DNA of 64,000 bases from Aspidiotus rigidus (GCA_035079385.1 JAVHKY010000023.1:9647501-9711500); one strand, 5' to 3'. Positions 12,799 to 25,381 are shown, numbered from the stretch's first letter. Notes: a model not told the origin generated them from the letters alone. Translations and numbers: made by a program.

Positions 12799-13823
12799 TT
12801 TTTTCTTATGCTTAATGTTGCCCAATAAATAACAAACACAGCAACCTGCACGCACGACTTCTACCAAATGCTCATCTTTTCATTACCTCCATACTTTTAA
12901 ATTTATGGTTCAGTAAATAAAGACGAGACAGTAAATATCTATTGAAGATATTTTTTTCCCCAATAACATAATGATACTAGATTTTTGGAATTGTTATATC
13001 TTTTTTGAATCTAGTTCCGTTCCCTATAGGAATTTATAACTTATAATTGTTGAAATATCTTCGAGCTGCCTACGTTTTCTACTTCACATAATAATCCTAA
13101 TTTCAAACTAGATTAATCCTATGAAATCTGATAAAAGGTAACATGAGAGACGTAAGACTCTAAACAAAATTGATTCTTTGGACTATTATGGCTATAATAT
13201 GAGCTTCAACTTGACTCTATTCCATTTATAGAATCAACAAAGATGGATTTATGGACGAACAAGTCATAAATTCGATATAGAGAGTTTGCTGGTAGGAAAA
13301 GAAGTATGTCGACTCCAGATCGACTCGCAAATTCGACTCACCTAAAATCGTCATGGATTTTGAGTCGATTTAGTTCCACCCAATGATGATAGCAAATCGA
13401 CTAGAATGACTAGAAGTCGTGACTTAAAATCGACCTCTTCTTTTTATGAGCGACTCAACGTTGAGAATAACCGATTTTCAGAGAATTAATAGTTGTTTAG
13501 TATGGATGAAAGCATCAAGAGAAATTGTCCTGAATGAGGTATAGAGAGGAAAGTTAAACGGATGAGCTTTGAGTCACTTTTGGATGATGACATAAAGGAA
13601 AGAAAAAAGCAGTTGACCTTTGTAACAAATTTGATCGAGAAGTGCAAAAATAGTGTTTTATTAGTTCTTTATCGATGACCGATTCTTCTGCCAAAGTTTA
13701 GTAGTTTGGTTCGATTACACATTGATCATCGGTAGAAGACTTGCAAACGATGTTAACGTTGCGTCGATCTAATAGGGTTTTGAAGTCAAGGTAAAAAATA
13801 AATTTTAATGTTGGAAGCATAAT
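12799..13823. other. Gene-free interval
   Basis: AT-rich. A stretch at about 13310-13460 is dense in TCGA-containing words (GTCGACT, AATCGACT), related to the TCGA-rich dispersed repeat at 15.2-16.6 kb. No coding feature seen. Confidence 0.4.
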
Positions 13824-13834
13824 TCAGATTGACA

Positions 13835-15190
13835 TTTATTAAAAAGGGTTGTACTCAAGAGAGTAGCGTTTTACAAAAGATACCACCCAAAACAAGCAGC
13901 CGCGAGCGCTTTCGGTTAATTAACCATCTTCTAAGTGTAAGTGAACGGAAGCGAGTGAACCCAACATCAACGAAGACAGAGGAACACGAGATGAAATTCA
14001 TGATTGAACTAGCGAGTCATCAAATTGTGAATCATTCTCATACACTAATTTCCCTCATCAGGAATGTACCTGTTTAGAACAGTGATATCTTCATTATTCC
14101 GGTGTCTAATAATTTCTATATTTTCCAAAGCCAACCGCTTGAAGTACGAATTCTCCCTATGGAGGAGGGCCTCAGAACCTTCCTCAAACTTATGGCCACT
14201 CTCAATTAAATGATCGGAGAATGCCGATTCACCCAATTTACCCTTCTCCCAAGCCTTTTTATGCTCAGCTACCCGAATCTGGAGCTGGCGGCCTGTCATG
14301 CCTATGTAGATACCCGAGCAATCGTTGCACGCTACACTATAAACTCCACTCCTCTCGGCCACAGGAACGGGGTCTTTTAATCTTACAAGTAAACTTTTAA
14401 CCGTGTTAGGGTTATAAAATGCTGGCCGGAATCCAAAGGGGCGGAGGACTCGTCCCAATTTCAAAGAGAACTTGCCCAGGAAAGGAATTCTAATCCACCT
14501 CTTTCTACTGTCTTGGTGGTCCCTTGGGAGGGAGGTTGTGGAATCGAGGCATTTTCTAGTGAGCTTCCTCCGGACCATTAGGTCAACATCCACTCTAACT
14601 TGATTAACCCTGGCCAGGTGCTTAATAGTCACAAGTTCCTTTTGAAAAGCCGCCTGACTCAAAGGTATTCGAGTCAGTCGATGAATTAAGCTATTGAAAG
14701 CCACAATCTTATGGGCAGTAGGACAAAAGGACGAACCGTGGATAACGATATCGGTCGACGTTTGCTTTCTATAAATACCAAACTCATGGATGCCATCATT
14801 ATAATAGAGATGGACAAATCCAAAAAGTTTATCGATAAGCCACCGACTTCCAATGTGAATTTTATGGTAGGGTATTGGCTATTTAAATGATTGAGGAACT
14901 CACTCAGGAGTTCCACAGGACCGGTTCACGCACATAATACGTCGTCCACGTACCTATGCCAGTAGTGGACGTGACTCAAGAACACCTGGCCAGAGGAAAA
15001 TAAATCATTTTCGAATTTCGACATAAATACCTCCGAAATGAGCGAACCCAAGGGGGAGTCAATGGGAATCCCCACTTCTTCGGGGAACTCAAAAAATTTT
15101 CCACTAAACTTCTTTTGTAAAACGCTACTCTCTTGAGTACAACCCCTTTTTAATAATATGTTCAACCATAAAATTGAGGGACGAGTTAAC
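13835..15190 (-). mobile_element. PLE-2 insertion with 11-bp target duplication
   Basis: TCAGATTGACA occurs immediately outside both ends (13824-13834 and 15191-15201). The insertion carries a 44-bp inverted repeat near its ends: 13837-13880 matches the reverse complement of about 15112-15155 (GGGTTGTACTCAAGAGAGTA core, one extra G in the right arm). On the minus strand the right arm is joined to a 5'-truncated ORF and the left arm follows the ORF end and pseudo-LTR. The CGAAAGCGC hairpin motif is at about 13902-13930. Confidence 0.85.
13998..15111 (-). pseudogene. PLE-2: 5'-truncated RT/GIY-YIG ORF
   Basis: Minus-strand coding starts within the RT palm (FSGKFFEFPEEVGIPIDSPLG; the usual GSPLG is DSPLG), keeps motif C YVDDVLC and the FTLEVGG segment, then changes frame near 14690-14920. 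From about 14704 to 14045 it reads cleanly through the linker (RPFGFRPAFYN) and the endonuclease (GVYSVACNDCSGIYIGMTGR). A small deletion after PDEG shifts the last 15 or so codons, so the usual LVQS ending is out of frame at 13998. Fingers and N-terminus are missing. It is a dead copy with a well-preserved GIY-YIG module. Confidence 0.88.
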
Positions 15191-15201
15191 TCAGATTGAC
15201 A

Positions 15202-16570
15202 ATCTTATCTTCTTCATTGTATAATTATGACTGAATATTTTGTCTGCGAGTAGCGAAGTCACCAAAAGGAATGAATGCTGCAAGAAGGGGATGTTATATC
15301 GACTTCAGATCGATCGACCTCGATTTGAAGTCGTTTGAAAATCAACCAGCATTCAGCATACATTCACAGAAAAATAAAAATCGACTTATAATCAACGCAA
15401 TTGAGCAGTCGATCTCAGGTCGATATAAAGATTTGGAGAAGTTGACTTGAGGTCGACTCAGGATTGACATCGATTTGAGTTCGATTCAGAGTTGTCCAGC
15501 ATATCAAGTGCACAACCTGACGGACAATGACCTTCACATGGTTACACATTCTATATGCGAGTAGCGAAGTAACCAAACCGACAGAATGCTGCCAAATGAA
15601 GAGTTTACATCACCTCCAGAAAGGGTTGTAAAAAATATATATATATATATTTTAAAAAGAAACAAAAAAACATATTTTTTCAGTTTAAAACATGTTGAAT
15701 GATGGTTTTTAATTCCTTGTTTAAAACACATTTTAAATGTTTCAAACATTGTTTAAAACCATTTTCAATCATTCAAATTGTTTGGGATACATTTTCAGGC
15801 ACATTTTTGGAGTTTTAACCATCATATTAAGCATATTTTGAATGTTTTAAACATCGTTTAAAACAACGTTTATAAAAACAACGTTCTATTTTATTTTTTT
15901 TTTACTTCTTCAACCCTGGAAAAATTGTCAATTATTTATTCATTTTTATTGAAGAATAATAATGAAAATATGAAAAAAACATGTATTGAAAAAAACAGTT
16001 CAAAATAAAAAAAAAACAATTTTGATTTTTTTAATGTATTTTAAACATGTTTAAAACATCGCAACCCTGCCTCCAGACTGACGTCTATTTGAAGTCGACT
16101 GGCGTGCTTTCTCTGAAAACTGAATACCGACTGTTGATCGATGCAACACAGGGCTCGATTTCAAGTTGATAGATAAATTTAAAGAAGTCGATTCAAATCG
16201 ACTCAAGATCGACGTCGATCTCTGATTGAAGGCGTGGATTTACGAGTACATTCTGGGGGAGGGGGATATTCCATTGTGCGAGAATTTTTAATGTCCAAAT
16301 TGCGCAATTTCAGCCTTTTTTTGAGGTTTTGGGAGGGGATGTATCCTCCTTACCCTACCCCCCCGTTAATCCGCGCCTGGATTGATTTAAAGTGGACTAG
16401 CGTACATTACCAGAAAGCTACCCTAGTAGAATAGTGGATTTCAAGTCGATGAAAAATTGGAAGAAGTGGACTCGAAATCGACTTGAAATCGATTTGGCAA
16501 GTGTGTCGACACTTGTCGACCTTATGTCAAGCTGACATCGACGTCGACGTGAGTTGGATTTCAACAATAT
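15202..16570. repeat. TCGA-rich dispersed repeat with GCGAGTAGCGAAGT motif
   Basis: GCGAGTAGCGAAGT-ACC-type sequence occurs at 15245-15265 and 15547-15567, each followed within 60 bp by degenerate CGACTT/ATCGAC words (15300-15500 and 16060-16570). An inverted relative lies at 57300-57720. A T/A-rich block with ACATTTT and TTTAAAACAT-like words (15640-16060) separates the two halves. I see no ends or protein that identify a superfamily. Confidence 0.55.
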
Positions 16571-17254
16571 TAGTCATGTACTATTGGCAAATAGTCTACT
16601 ACTGTGTAGTAGTGGTTGCATACGAGTCTCTCTCCAGGCAAAATGTATGTCGCAAAATATCAGTGACATAATTTTGACGAAGCAGAGTTGAATTACCTTC
16701 GAACAAGTCTTTTCATTATAATTATATTTGTTGAAATTGGAACTCAAATCAAAACAGAGACGTGGATGAGGGAAGTGGGGAGGTTGATATTCTCCTTAGA
16801 AGGCGCAATAATTGCAATAGGAGTATTTTTGTGAAGAGTAAATGTTGAACTTGCTTGTATAATATTCACTGAAAAATACTCACCCTCTCCTCCCCAAATT
16901 CATAAATGACTACAATTTCCTCGTAAAATCTTCGTCAAGAATGCTTGCTCTCGTTTCATCTGAAAAAAGGTCTTATGTATCCGAGCTGGATATTATAGGA
17001 CTCTTTTTCAAAAGAGAAGGGCTGGTGAATCCTACTCTTCTCTTTCCCAGAAAGCTCTACTAGTGACCGATTTCATTGTATCTCATCGAGTTCGCCGCTA
17101 CCGCTTCGTAAAAGTGAAAACTACTCGAAGCAAAAATACCTTTGCTTTGTACATTTGGTATCAATTCATGCGCATAATTTACGTATTGTATCTCCCTATG
17201 CACTCGATTTAAAACTATATCGGTATTTCATGATTCGTTTTCTTCTTATTGCAG
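16571..17254. other. Upstream intron or flank of the receptor exon
   Basis: No coding feature is recognised. The last bases (TTCTTCTTATTGCAG, ending 17254) form a good polypyrimidine tract and splice acceptor for the exon that follows, so at least the 3' part is probably intron. Confidence 0.5.
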
Positions 17255-19394
17255 AATTTGCGAAACTGAATGGACGTGCAATGCGACGAAAAACGCTCCC
17301 AAAGTGTTTCTCAATATGAGAATACAAAACTGCATGTGCGACCAAAATTGTGTCGAATATGACGACTGTTGCGAAGATTCTCTGTACCGGTATCGAAACT
17401 CTTCATTCGTCGAAATCAGACCGTTCGAATGCGTCAAAACCGCCTTGGACGGAGAAGTCTTCATGGTAACTTCTTGTCCATCATCGTGGAATGAATCGTT
17501 GTCAATCGTCAAAAATTGCGCTCTGGAAACCGATAATCTAAACATCGTAGACCCTTTGCTTCTAACCCCTGTGACAAGCACCAGCGATCTGGTCACGTAC
17601 AGGAACCTATTTTGTGCCGCATGTCATAACGAGTCTGACTTTACGTTCTGGAATGTTTTAGTTTTGTACGAGAAGGTTGAAGAACTGGATGTGACGGGAA
17701 ATGCGACGAATGAAATCGAATCGAGTGAAGTTTTGGTGAACGCCAGTATCATTCTAAATTCTATGGAGTTTGATAAAAACAGTAGTTCTTGGCAGTTTTA
17801 CATAAACGATGCGTTGAAGAGCCTGCATGTGTACGGAATATCACCCCGTGATTTGTCGCAGGAATTACGTCGTTGCGTGTCTCGGAAGATAGACTCGTGC
17901 CCTGCAAACTGGTCGGATGCGCAGATTCGTACCAAATGTGCGGACTACACCTCGTACGTTTATGTAAATGAAGAAGTGTTCAAGAACAAGTATTGTGCAG
18001 AGTGTCACAATCTCACCGCGGACCATATTCGAAGCTGTGGACATGAAACGAAACGAAACTTCGTTTTCAAGAATGTTGATCGTTTCACTGTTAATATTGA
18101 TGATGATCTCCTCGAACCTTTGAAGGAAAGTTGTAATGATTTGCCCGACGAATTTGAGTCAGAGTTATCATCAACTCATGGCCTGGTTTGTCGGGTTCAA
18201 TCTCCTGTAGAGAAAGCTCAAAGTACGCCCAAGGCTTCAACTATTTCTTCGTGTTTCCCGAAAAATTTACGCTACCACCCACCAAAGCGGTGTCTAGTTT
18301 ATAAAGCCACCAATAAGAGTGATGAGGACATAATAATCGAGAACAATAGCTCTCTCATATTTTTGGGCACACGATACTTCAATGACAAGGATGCGTTTTG
18401 GAACGATCGGAGTGAACGAGTCACGGTTTGTGGCACGTATATTACTCCTTCGTCACCTTTACTCTATAAAATCGAGGAAGTCCTTACCACAGTTTTGATC
18501 AACGTTTCCATAGTTTGCCTTATCTTCCAACTTCTTTTTTTCCAGCAGTTAAGAGAACTGAGAAACCTTTCCGGGAAGAATTTAGCATGCTTCTCATTCA
18601 CCCTATTGATTTTTTACATTTGTTACAATTTCGGCCCAGCCATCAGGACGTTGTTCGGTTCGTGCTTCGTCACTGCTATTTTGTCTCACTACTGCTTGTT
18701 GAGTTGCTTTGTATGGATGTTCGTGATGTCATACGATTGCTGGTTGAGTTTGTACAGAGCGACGTCACAATTTCGTACGTCCGGTGGAAAACACGCGACC
18801 AAGTTCGCCATCTACTGCGTCATAAGTTGGTGTACACCTTTATTCGTAATAGGGTACTCTTTGTATTTGGAATTTTTCATGGTGAAAACTTTCGAAACAT
18901 GCGGCAAATTACCCGTGCCCGGATACGGTCTCACGCCTAGCTGTTGGATATTAGGCAACGACGCCAAGTTGTATTTACATTTCATACCGTCGTCGGCGAT
19001 GATTTTGGGAAACGTTTGTTTTTTCACACATACCGTATGCATGGTGTACGGAAGTAAGAGAAATTCGGTCAACCCGAATACGCAAAATGATTTTCAAATA
19101 TACGCGCGTTTAGCGTTATTAATGGGTCTAACGTGGACGTTGGGAATTTTGAATAATTTGACTGACGGCGATTTCAGTGACGTCGTTGGTGTTGTGTACG
19201 ACTTGATGAACATGTCTCAGGGTGCTTTGATATTTTTCGGATTTACTTGCAAAGAGAAAACGTTGAAGTTGTTGCTGAACAAGCATAAAGAGAATCGATT
19301 CTTGAAGAATTATTTGGTAGCATTTTTACCGCGTGATACTAAAGATTTAAACATGACCGAAATGAAAACTAATTCGACTGATACTTCGATTTAG
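17255..19394 (+). CDS. Class B (Methuselah/secretin-like) GPCR, terminal exon, partial
   Basis: The frame is open from a splice acceptor (TTATTGCAG|A) to TAG at 19392; 5' exons with the signal peptide are not identified. Reading begins ICETEWTCNATKNAPK and enters a somatomedin-B-like cluster, NCMCDQNCVEYDDCCEDS (about 17328-17381). Two related modules follow, CPSSW...FCAACHN (17475-17630) and CPANW...YCAECHN (17898-18011), with many N-x-S/T sites. Seven hydrophobic segments lie near 18480-18545, 18580-18640, 18665-18740, 18800-18865, 18965-19045, 19100-19165 and 19185-19245. TM3 CFVWMFVMSYDCW, TM6 LLMGLTWTLGIL and TM7 MSQGALIFFGF are typical of Methuselah/adhesion-type class B receptors. A short cytoplasmic tail follows. 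It is probably a plasma-membrane receptor; its ligand is unknown. No internal stop or frameshift was seen. Confidence 0.88.
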
Positions 19395-22277
19395 ATGATC
19401 CTAGTTCCAATCAAATATTCTAGTCAAAAAAAAAAAAAAAAGAAAGTTAGTGCAAGTATTTTTATCAGTAACTTATTAGTCGTACTGCTGGTATTTTGCA
19501 TTATGTATTTAATGAGAGAAAATAAAAATGTAATCTAGTCTTTTGCTCAAATAAGGTGCATTCGTTAGCAAAGTTGGAAGAAGTACCATCTACAATTAAT
19601 ATACCTATTTGATTTTTTTTTTATTTATTTTGTTCTTAGCAGTTGAAAAAAAAAATTACGAACTCCACGACAAGAGTATACGAGGTATTTTTTTTACTAG
19701 TATTTGTATAGCTGCGAATTATCAATTTGTGTTTTTAAAATAATTATATTTTTATAGGTATTTGTAAAAACTGTTCTTTGAATGATTTTATGTTTGTACG
19801 AGCGAGATTTCACGAAGTCCGTTGCCCTGCCAAGTTCAAGATAGAAAATGAAATACATTATAATAGTATTTGTAACTTTATGTAGGCCTAGGTATACGAG
19901 TACGTAACTTGATAAATTATTCATTGAAATCGTAAGTAATAACTTGGATAGCGTAGTAATGCTAACGTTTAATTAATCAATTTATTAATTATATTTTTCT
20001 CTTAATTCGAGGTCTTCAAAGATATTCTAGGAATTTTTTATTTCGAACATGTTTTGTTCTGTATTGAGAAATTACTCAACGTCACTTTTTGTATTCTTTC
20101 AGTCATCTCTCTTTGCCTTCAATAATCTTCAATGAGGATGATCCTCGTGGTCTAGTTCTAATAGTATGATAAAATTATAACAAACCTATTTTCATCTTGA
20201 TTGCGCCAATATCATCATAACATTACGAACATAATTTCTGCAGTTTGTAACTAAATACTTGTTGATTGTTTGATAAAATTCGATACTGGTGCTTTACGTT
20301 CCGCAAGAATCATTTACAAAAATAATAATATGTTATTTCAATGTCAATAAAATTTGAACGTAATAGGCCTAATGAATCAGGCTACGAAAATATCTCGAAT
20401 CAGTTTCGTTCAACTCCTTAGATTAATCTAAATTAAACACACTTTAAATAGGTACTAATAATAATTATATCCATGTGAATCGTGAAATTGAACTACCACT
20501 CATCAAAGGTTTTGTTTGAGGTTATTCTTATTTTTTTTTTTTTTTTTTTCTTGTGTATTACATGCGGTTTTCTGTTGACGTAGATCTTATAAATCAACGA
20601 AGAGAAATTTACTGTCAAAAGATGGGAACTAAAAATCCGGAAGTAAAATCGATTACTTACCAGTTTCTTTGAAACTTTCGTCTCAGCACTGCTAAATAAA
20701 AGTAATTAGTATGAGTGAGAAAAGTGATTGTGAACTTGAAAATTACGGGAAATACCTAATAAATTAAATATTATACCTAGCTATTGCAAGAATTAAAAAT
20801 AGGATCATAACAATTTTTGAAAACTTGTCTGATCGCATGCGAGGCAAAAGAATGGTTGACAAAGTATTATCTAAAAGAAATGGAAAATCAAAAAAAAAAA
20901 AAAAAAAAAAAAAAAAGAAAAACAAATACCCGCAATTGAACGTGATTAGTGTGACACTTTTTTTCTTTTTTTTTTTTGGATTTGTGGATAAGTATTACTA
21001 GTATAAGAACCAAAAATAGTCGAATTATTTTTACAAATACGAGTATCGTTCCCGAAATTGTTATTAAAATAAAATTGAAGAAGGAAACGAGTGCACCTAA
21101 TTTCATGCAACGACGGCTGTAATTTTCTGAAAAAGTCTACGTTATATTCAATTTATTTTTATTTCTTTCTCGTTTCCATAGATTAATTTGTTTTTTTTTT
21201 TTTTTCTTAATCATAAATGTATTTTAGACAATTTACTACAATTTTGTATTTACGCGACTCTTAAAGATATTTTACTAAAACTTACCTATTTTTTATTCTG
21301 TCACAATTTACGAGCACAAATCAAAAGACAGTGTTTGGTAAGCCAATTAGAACGATTTAGTAAGTGTGAAAAATAATGTTTCGATAGAAAATCGCGATGG
21401 TGAGGTTGGAGCCATTTAAGGAATTTTCTGGCTCGATTATATTTTGGTTCCAGTTTCGAATACTTTTTCGATAATTTCACGCTATCTCTTAATGCATATA
21501 TTTATTCTTCATTCTCCACCATGATTGAAAAATAATAAATGATATGATCAGTTTTATATTATTCTTATCAGTCGCCTAGATCCGAATTATAAAAATTCAA
21601 ATAAGTAAACGAATGCTTATCATAAATTATTATTTCAAATTCAGATACCTACTTGAAAATAGTTATTCTTTCACAACTTTTTTTTTTTTTTTTTTCATCT
21701 CTATGAATTAAGTCAAGACATTGTTTTATTGAAAAATTATTTGAAATCATTATTCCTGACAAAATTTATTGATAGTATAACTCAATAATTGAATTGTAAA
21801 AAATTTCATTTTTCTATAATAATAACGTACCATGTGAAAATTAATGTGTATTGATAGTTTTGAAACGATTCAATCATAAAAATTAATTGAATAAATAATT
21901 GTCAACTTCATAATTATTATGTGATCTTCGAACTTGATTGGGTCCTTCTCGTGAAAAATTGAGAAAACTAAAAAGTCTAGATACAACGAATCAAATGAGA
22001 TAGAAACTAATCAGCTCTGTTCGTTCAAGACTTTATTTATTATCTTTTTTTTTTTTTTTTTCTATGTTACATTAGAACTGCCTATGTAGGAAACGTTCAA
22101 GACTTATTTCAGAATTCGCATTCAAAACTGACTCTGTCATCCTCATATACTGGAAATATTTTCCGAAAAATTGCTTCTCCTGAAAGAGGGACGTTTTCAC
22201 CCGGAGAGTTCTTGGAAACTCGTGAACCTTGTTTCGAAAATGGATGATCGCACTTGACGTTTCGAAGCCTTTTTTTT
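19395..22277. other. Receptor 3' UTR and gene-free downstream region
   Basis: The first ~150 bp are the likely 3' UTR. The rest is AT-rich with several poly-A or poly-T runs (about 19427, 20527, 20889, 21190, 21680 and 22047), a few possibly old retroposon tails, but I find no retroposon body upstream of them. No coding feature or second copy elsewhere in the window. Confidence 0.5.
19521..19526 (+). terminator. Candidate polyadenylation signal of the receptor gene
   Basis: AATAAA lies 127 bp after the stop codon, on the coding strand, in an AT-rich 3' region. It is the first canonical hexamer downstream. Confidence 0.5.
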
Positions 22278-22723
22278 GACATGTTCCATGTCTTTTCTCT
22301 CGCCGGACCCCGATTTTGAAACTCGCGAGTACCCTCCCCCCGTCAAGAGAAATCTCTACCCCGTTAAGGCGCTACCCCGTGGGTGATTCAGAAATTCGCG
22401 AGTACACCTCGCGTGATAATAATAATAAATAAATAAATAAATAAATAATTGAATAATTAAATAAATAAATGATTAAATAATTAATATAATTAATAATTAG
22501 AAAATCTCTACCCCTAGGGTGATTCAGAAATTCGCGAGTACACCCCGCGTAATAATAATAATAAATAATTAATTAATTAATTAATTAATTAATTAATTAA
22601 TAATTAAATAATTAAATAAATAAATAATTAAATAATTAATATAATTAATAATTAGAAAATCTCTACCCCGTGGGTGATTCAGAAATTCGCGAGTACACCC
22701 CGCGTAATAATAATAATTAATAA

Positions 22724-22776
<53 letters not shown>

Positions 22777-23389
22777 AAATAATTAAATAAATAAATAATT
22801 AAATAATTAATATAATTAATAATTAGAAAATCTCTACCCCGTGGGTGATTCAGAAATTCGCGAGTACACCCCGCGTAATAATAATAAATAATTAATTAAT
22901 TAATTAATAATTAAATAATCAAATAATTAAATAATTAAATAAATAAATAATTAAATAAATAAATAATTAAATAATTAAATAAATAAAGGCTGGATAGTCG
23001 AAATTTTTCCAAGTCCCCTAGACTTGAATTGTCACATATCATTCCAATACAACAGCGAGACAGGGGGCGAACTCGCTCCGCTCGTTCGCGCTACCTCATA
23101 TTTCTCAAAAAATACTTGAATTTTCTCATACCATTCCAATACAACAGCGAGATCGCTCGTTCGCCCCACCGAAAGTTGATACCTCAAAATATAGAACACC
23201 CACAATTACCTAAAAATATTTCTCATAGAAGACTTATACGACGCCAAGATAGGTGAAGGGGTAAACGAATAATATCTCACGAACACTTGACCTAGTAGAA
23301 GCCTAGACTGAAATATTTCAAGATGACTGATAAAATATAAAAGACATGGAACATGATTTTCATTTATTTGGCTATGCCAGAAAATTTCT
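22278..23389 (+). mobile_element. Family B element, copy 2
   Basis: It starts with GACATG-TTC-CATGTC (22278-22292) after a run of eight T and ends with GACATG-GAA-CATGAT (23343-23357), the TGGC-TAT-GCCA hairpin and GAAAATTT. Four CTACCCC...ATTCGCGAGTACACC units spaced by AAAT/AATT microsatellite occupy 22360-22990. In this copy the 19-nt palindrome-like core at 23069-23087 (GAACTCGCTCCGCTCGTTC) is the exact reverse complement of the core in copy 1, while its flanks keep the same orientation. No coding capacity. Confidence 0.65.
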
Positions 23390-24723
23390 TAATATCTTTT
23401 ATTCTAACCCTATCCTTCCTTCTAACACTCGTCTTTGACCGCAACATTGAGTTATAGGTTACCCTTATTTTTTTGAGGAAGTGAACTACATTTTGGAGGA
23501 TTTCTCCTTTTTATCCTACCTATAGCTATGCCTTGAATCTGGCTTAGAAGAACTTCGTTTCTCAAAAGTAACTGTCTTTGAAATAGTTTTTCTCGACAGA
23601 TGAGGCTGTGTAGTAGGCTAATCGACTTGATTGTGACATATTGGCCTCGAGATTTGCTACAGGGTCGACTTATATACGTAAATGGCTTGACCTATAGCTC
23701 CGTCGTTTTGATTCAACATCATACTTAACTGCAGACATGACGGATGTCTCAATTTGACTTCAATTAGAGTAACTATATCCGCAAAATTCGTCCTGCAGTG
23801 AATAAACAGAACTGGTCAAGGAGCTGTGAAGCTCTACACTAAAAACTAGTTCTAGTACGAGACAAAAAATATTCTAGCATTGGATGATCATATTGTGCAA
23901 TATTTTATCGAAGGTGATATTCCAAATTAATTCGTTTACTGTTTGACGGCTATGGCCTAGTCGTCATTGTCTGACATAATGCAGTATTTTTCTGACGCAA
24001 ATACTCACTAAAGATAAGTTTGTCTCCGTGCGTGATATGATAGAGGGTATCGTTTTGTATCGTAGGTACCTTACATGATTTATCGTGTCCTAAATAATGT
24101 ACGAGCTAGCGGGGACTACGAAGGAGTCGACTATACCTGAACGACCATCTCACAGAGGACGAACTCGTAAGATGGAAGATAAAAGTTATGATTAAGCAAG
24201 TTATTTGTTTTTCGTCTTCATGTGGTATGCCTAAAAGTAAAAGTACGGGTAGAAGAAAATAAAATTTATAATAAATTGCTGCCGCACTCACCTTAAGATA
24301 TACTGACCCATCGTTTCTTGATTATCTAATAATTTATTAACTTCGTGGTACGACTGTACTTACGTCCTCTTCAGGTATATTGTAGTAAATTCCTCCAGCT
24401 GAATATGTGATTTGTACTCCTAAAGCGTTATATTCTCGTACGATGTGTGCATGTGTGGATATTCGTACATTTCTTTGATAAACTCTATACTCACCTGTTT
24501 TTCGAATGCAGGCTACATAAGCTTCACGCACTGAGAGTAGGTACAGAAAAATATATTCTCGGAAGAAAACTTTGCAACTGTCGAGATCATGAAACTTGAT
24601 GCAAAAGTTTTGATATTACTGTTATTCAGATCCCATTTAGAGGGACACTCAGGTTTTCTCTTTTTGTTGAGCGTGTCTCTAATGAGCAGTAAATAGTTTG
24701 TTGACACGTATGACGGACGATGG
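23390..24723. other. Gene-free interval
   Basis: No recognisable gene, repeat with a second copy, or structural RNA. Short frames show no motif. Confidence 0.4.
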
Positions 24724-25059
24724 TCAAAAAGAAGGTTTTTTCAATTGCAAAGGTCTGCGAAGAAGGCTTGGCAATATTTCTTGTGTGACATTGCCAGAAT
24801 TGAAGAGGAAAAAGAAGTCTGGTTGTTTCCGAGCCGACGTAAAAGTATTCCAAGAAAAAGGGTACCTATGCATCTTGTCTTTCTGCATGAGAAGAGGTGG
24901 AAGATCACGTTCTGTCGAGAGTTTCTTCTTCACCTTAAGATTCGAACCATTTAGCGCAGCAATTGTTTTTATTTGAGATATTTCGGCTTTGAAGGATCTC
25001 TTAGATAAAGGAAGGGAGACGGTAGATTTTATACGGTCCTGCAAGTTATGGCCAAGCAT
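24724..25059 (-). pseudogene. N-terminal portion of a PLE ORF
   Basis: An ATG directly downstream (minus strand) of a pseudo-LTR opens a 111-codon frame beginning MLGHNLQDRIKS, the same start motif seen at 7820 and 63385. The protein is basic and low in recognisable motifs, and the frame is lost before any RT signature. PLE ORFs have a poorly conserved N-terminal region before RT, so this fits, but only the first dozen residues support it. Confidence 0.5.
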
Positions 25060-25061
25060 AC

Positions 25062-25381
25062 TGAACGAATGAAATACTCAAAATAGTAAAACGAGGAGTA
25101 AACTAAACAAAGCCACAGAAATACGATTACACACTGGAGCGCTTTCGATTAATAAACCATTGTAAATACGCCTCATTAGCGTCATTAATAGATTTTATAC
25201 GGTCCTGCAAGTTATGCCAAGCATACTGAACGACCAGGACCGTATAAAATCTATTAATGACGCTAATGAGGCGTATTTACAATGGTTTATTAATCGAAAG
25301 CGCTCCAGTGTGTAATCGTATTTCTGTGGCTTTGTTTAGTTTACTCCTCGTTTTACTATTTTGAGTATTTCATTTGTTCAG
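25062..25381. repeat. Near-perfect palindrome of two PLE pseudo-LTRs
   Basis: The left arm 25062-25207 and right arm 25235-25381 are reverse complements with about one mismatch seen, separated by a 27-nt spacer. Each arm holds the pseudo-LTR hairpin and CGAAAGCGC (25139-25165 minus, 25281-25308 plus). A PLE ORF-start segment (TTTTATACGGTCCTGCAAG) occurs once outside the left arm (25026) and again at the palindrome centre (25193), where one G is deleted. Two pseudo-LTRs in inverted orientation are a known PLE outcome. Confidence 0.85.

Noticed and set aside
17246..17596. Minus-strand frame of 116 codons opposite the receptor exon
   Set aside because: Shadow of the receptor coding strand; no domain, and the plus strand explains the conservation.
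18515..18940. Second plus-strand frame of 141 codons in the receptor transmembrane region
   Set aside because: Overlaps the seven-helix frame out of phase and has no recognisable motif.
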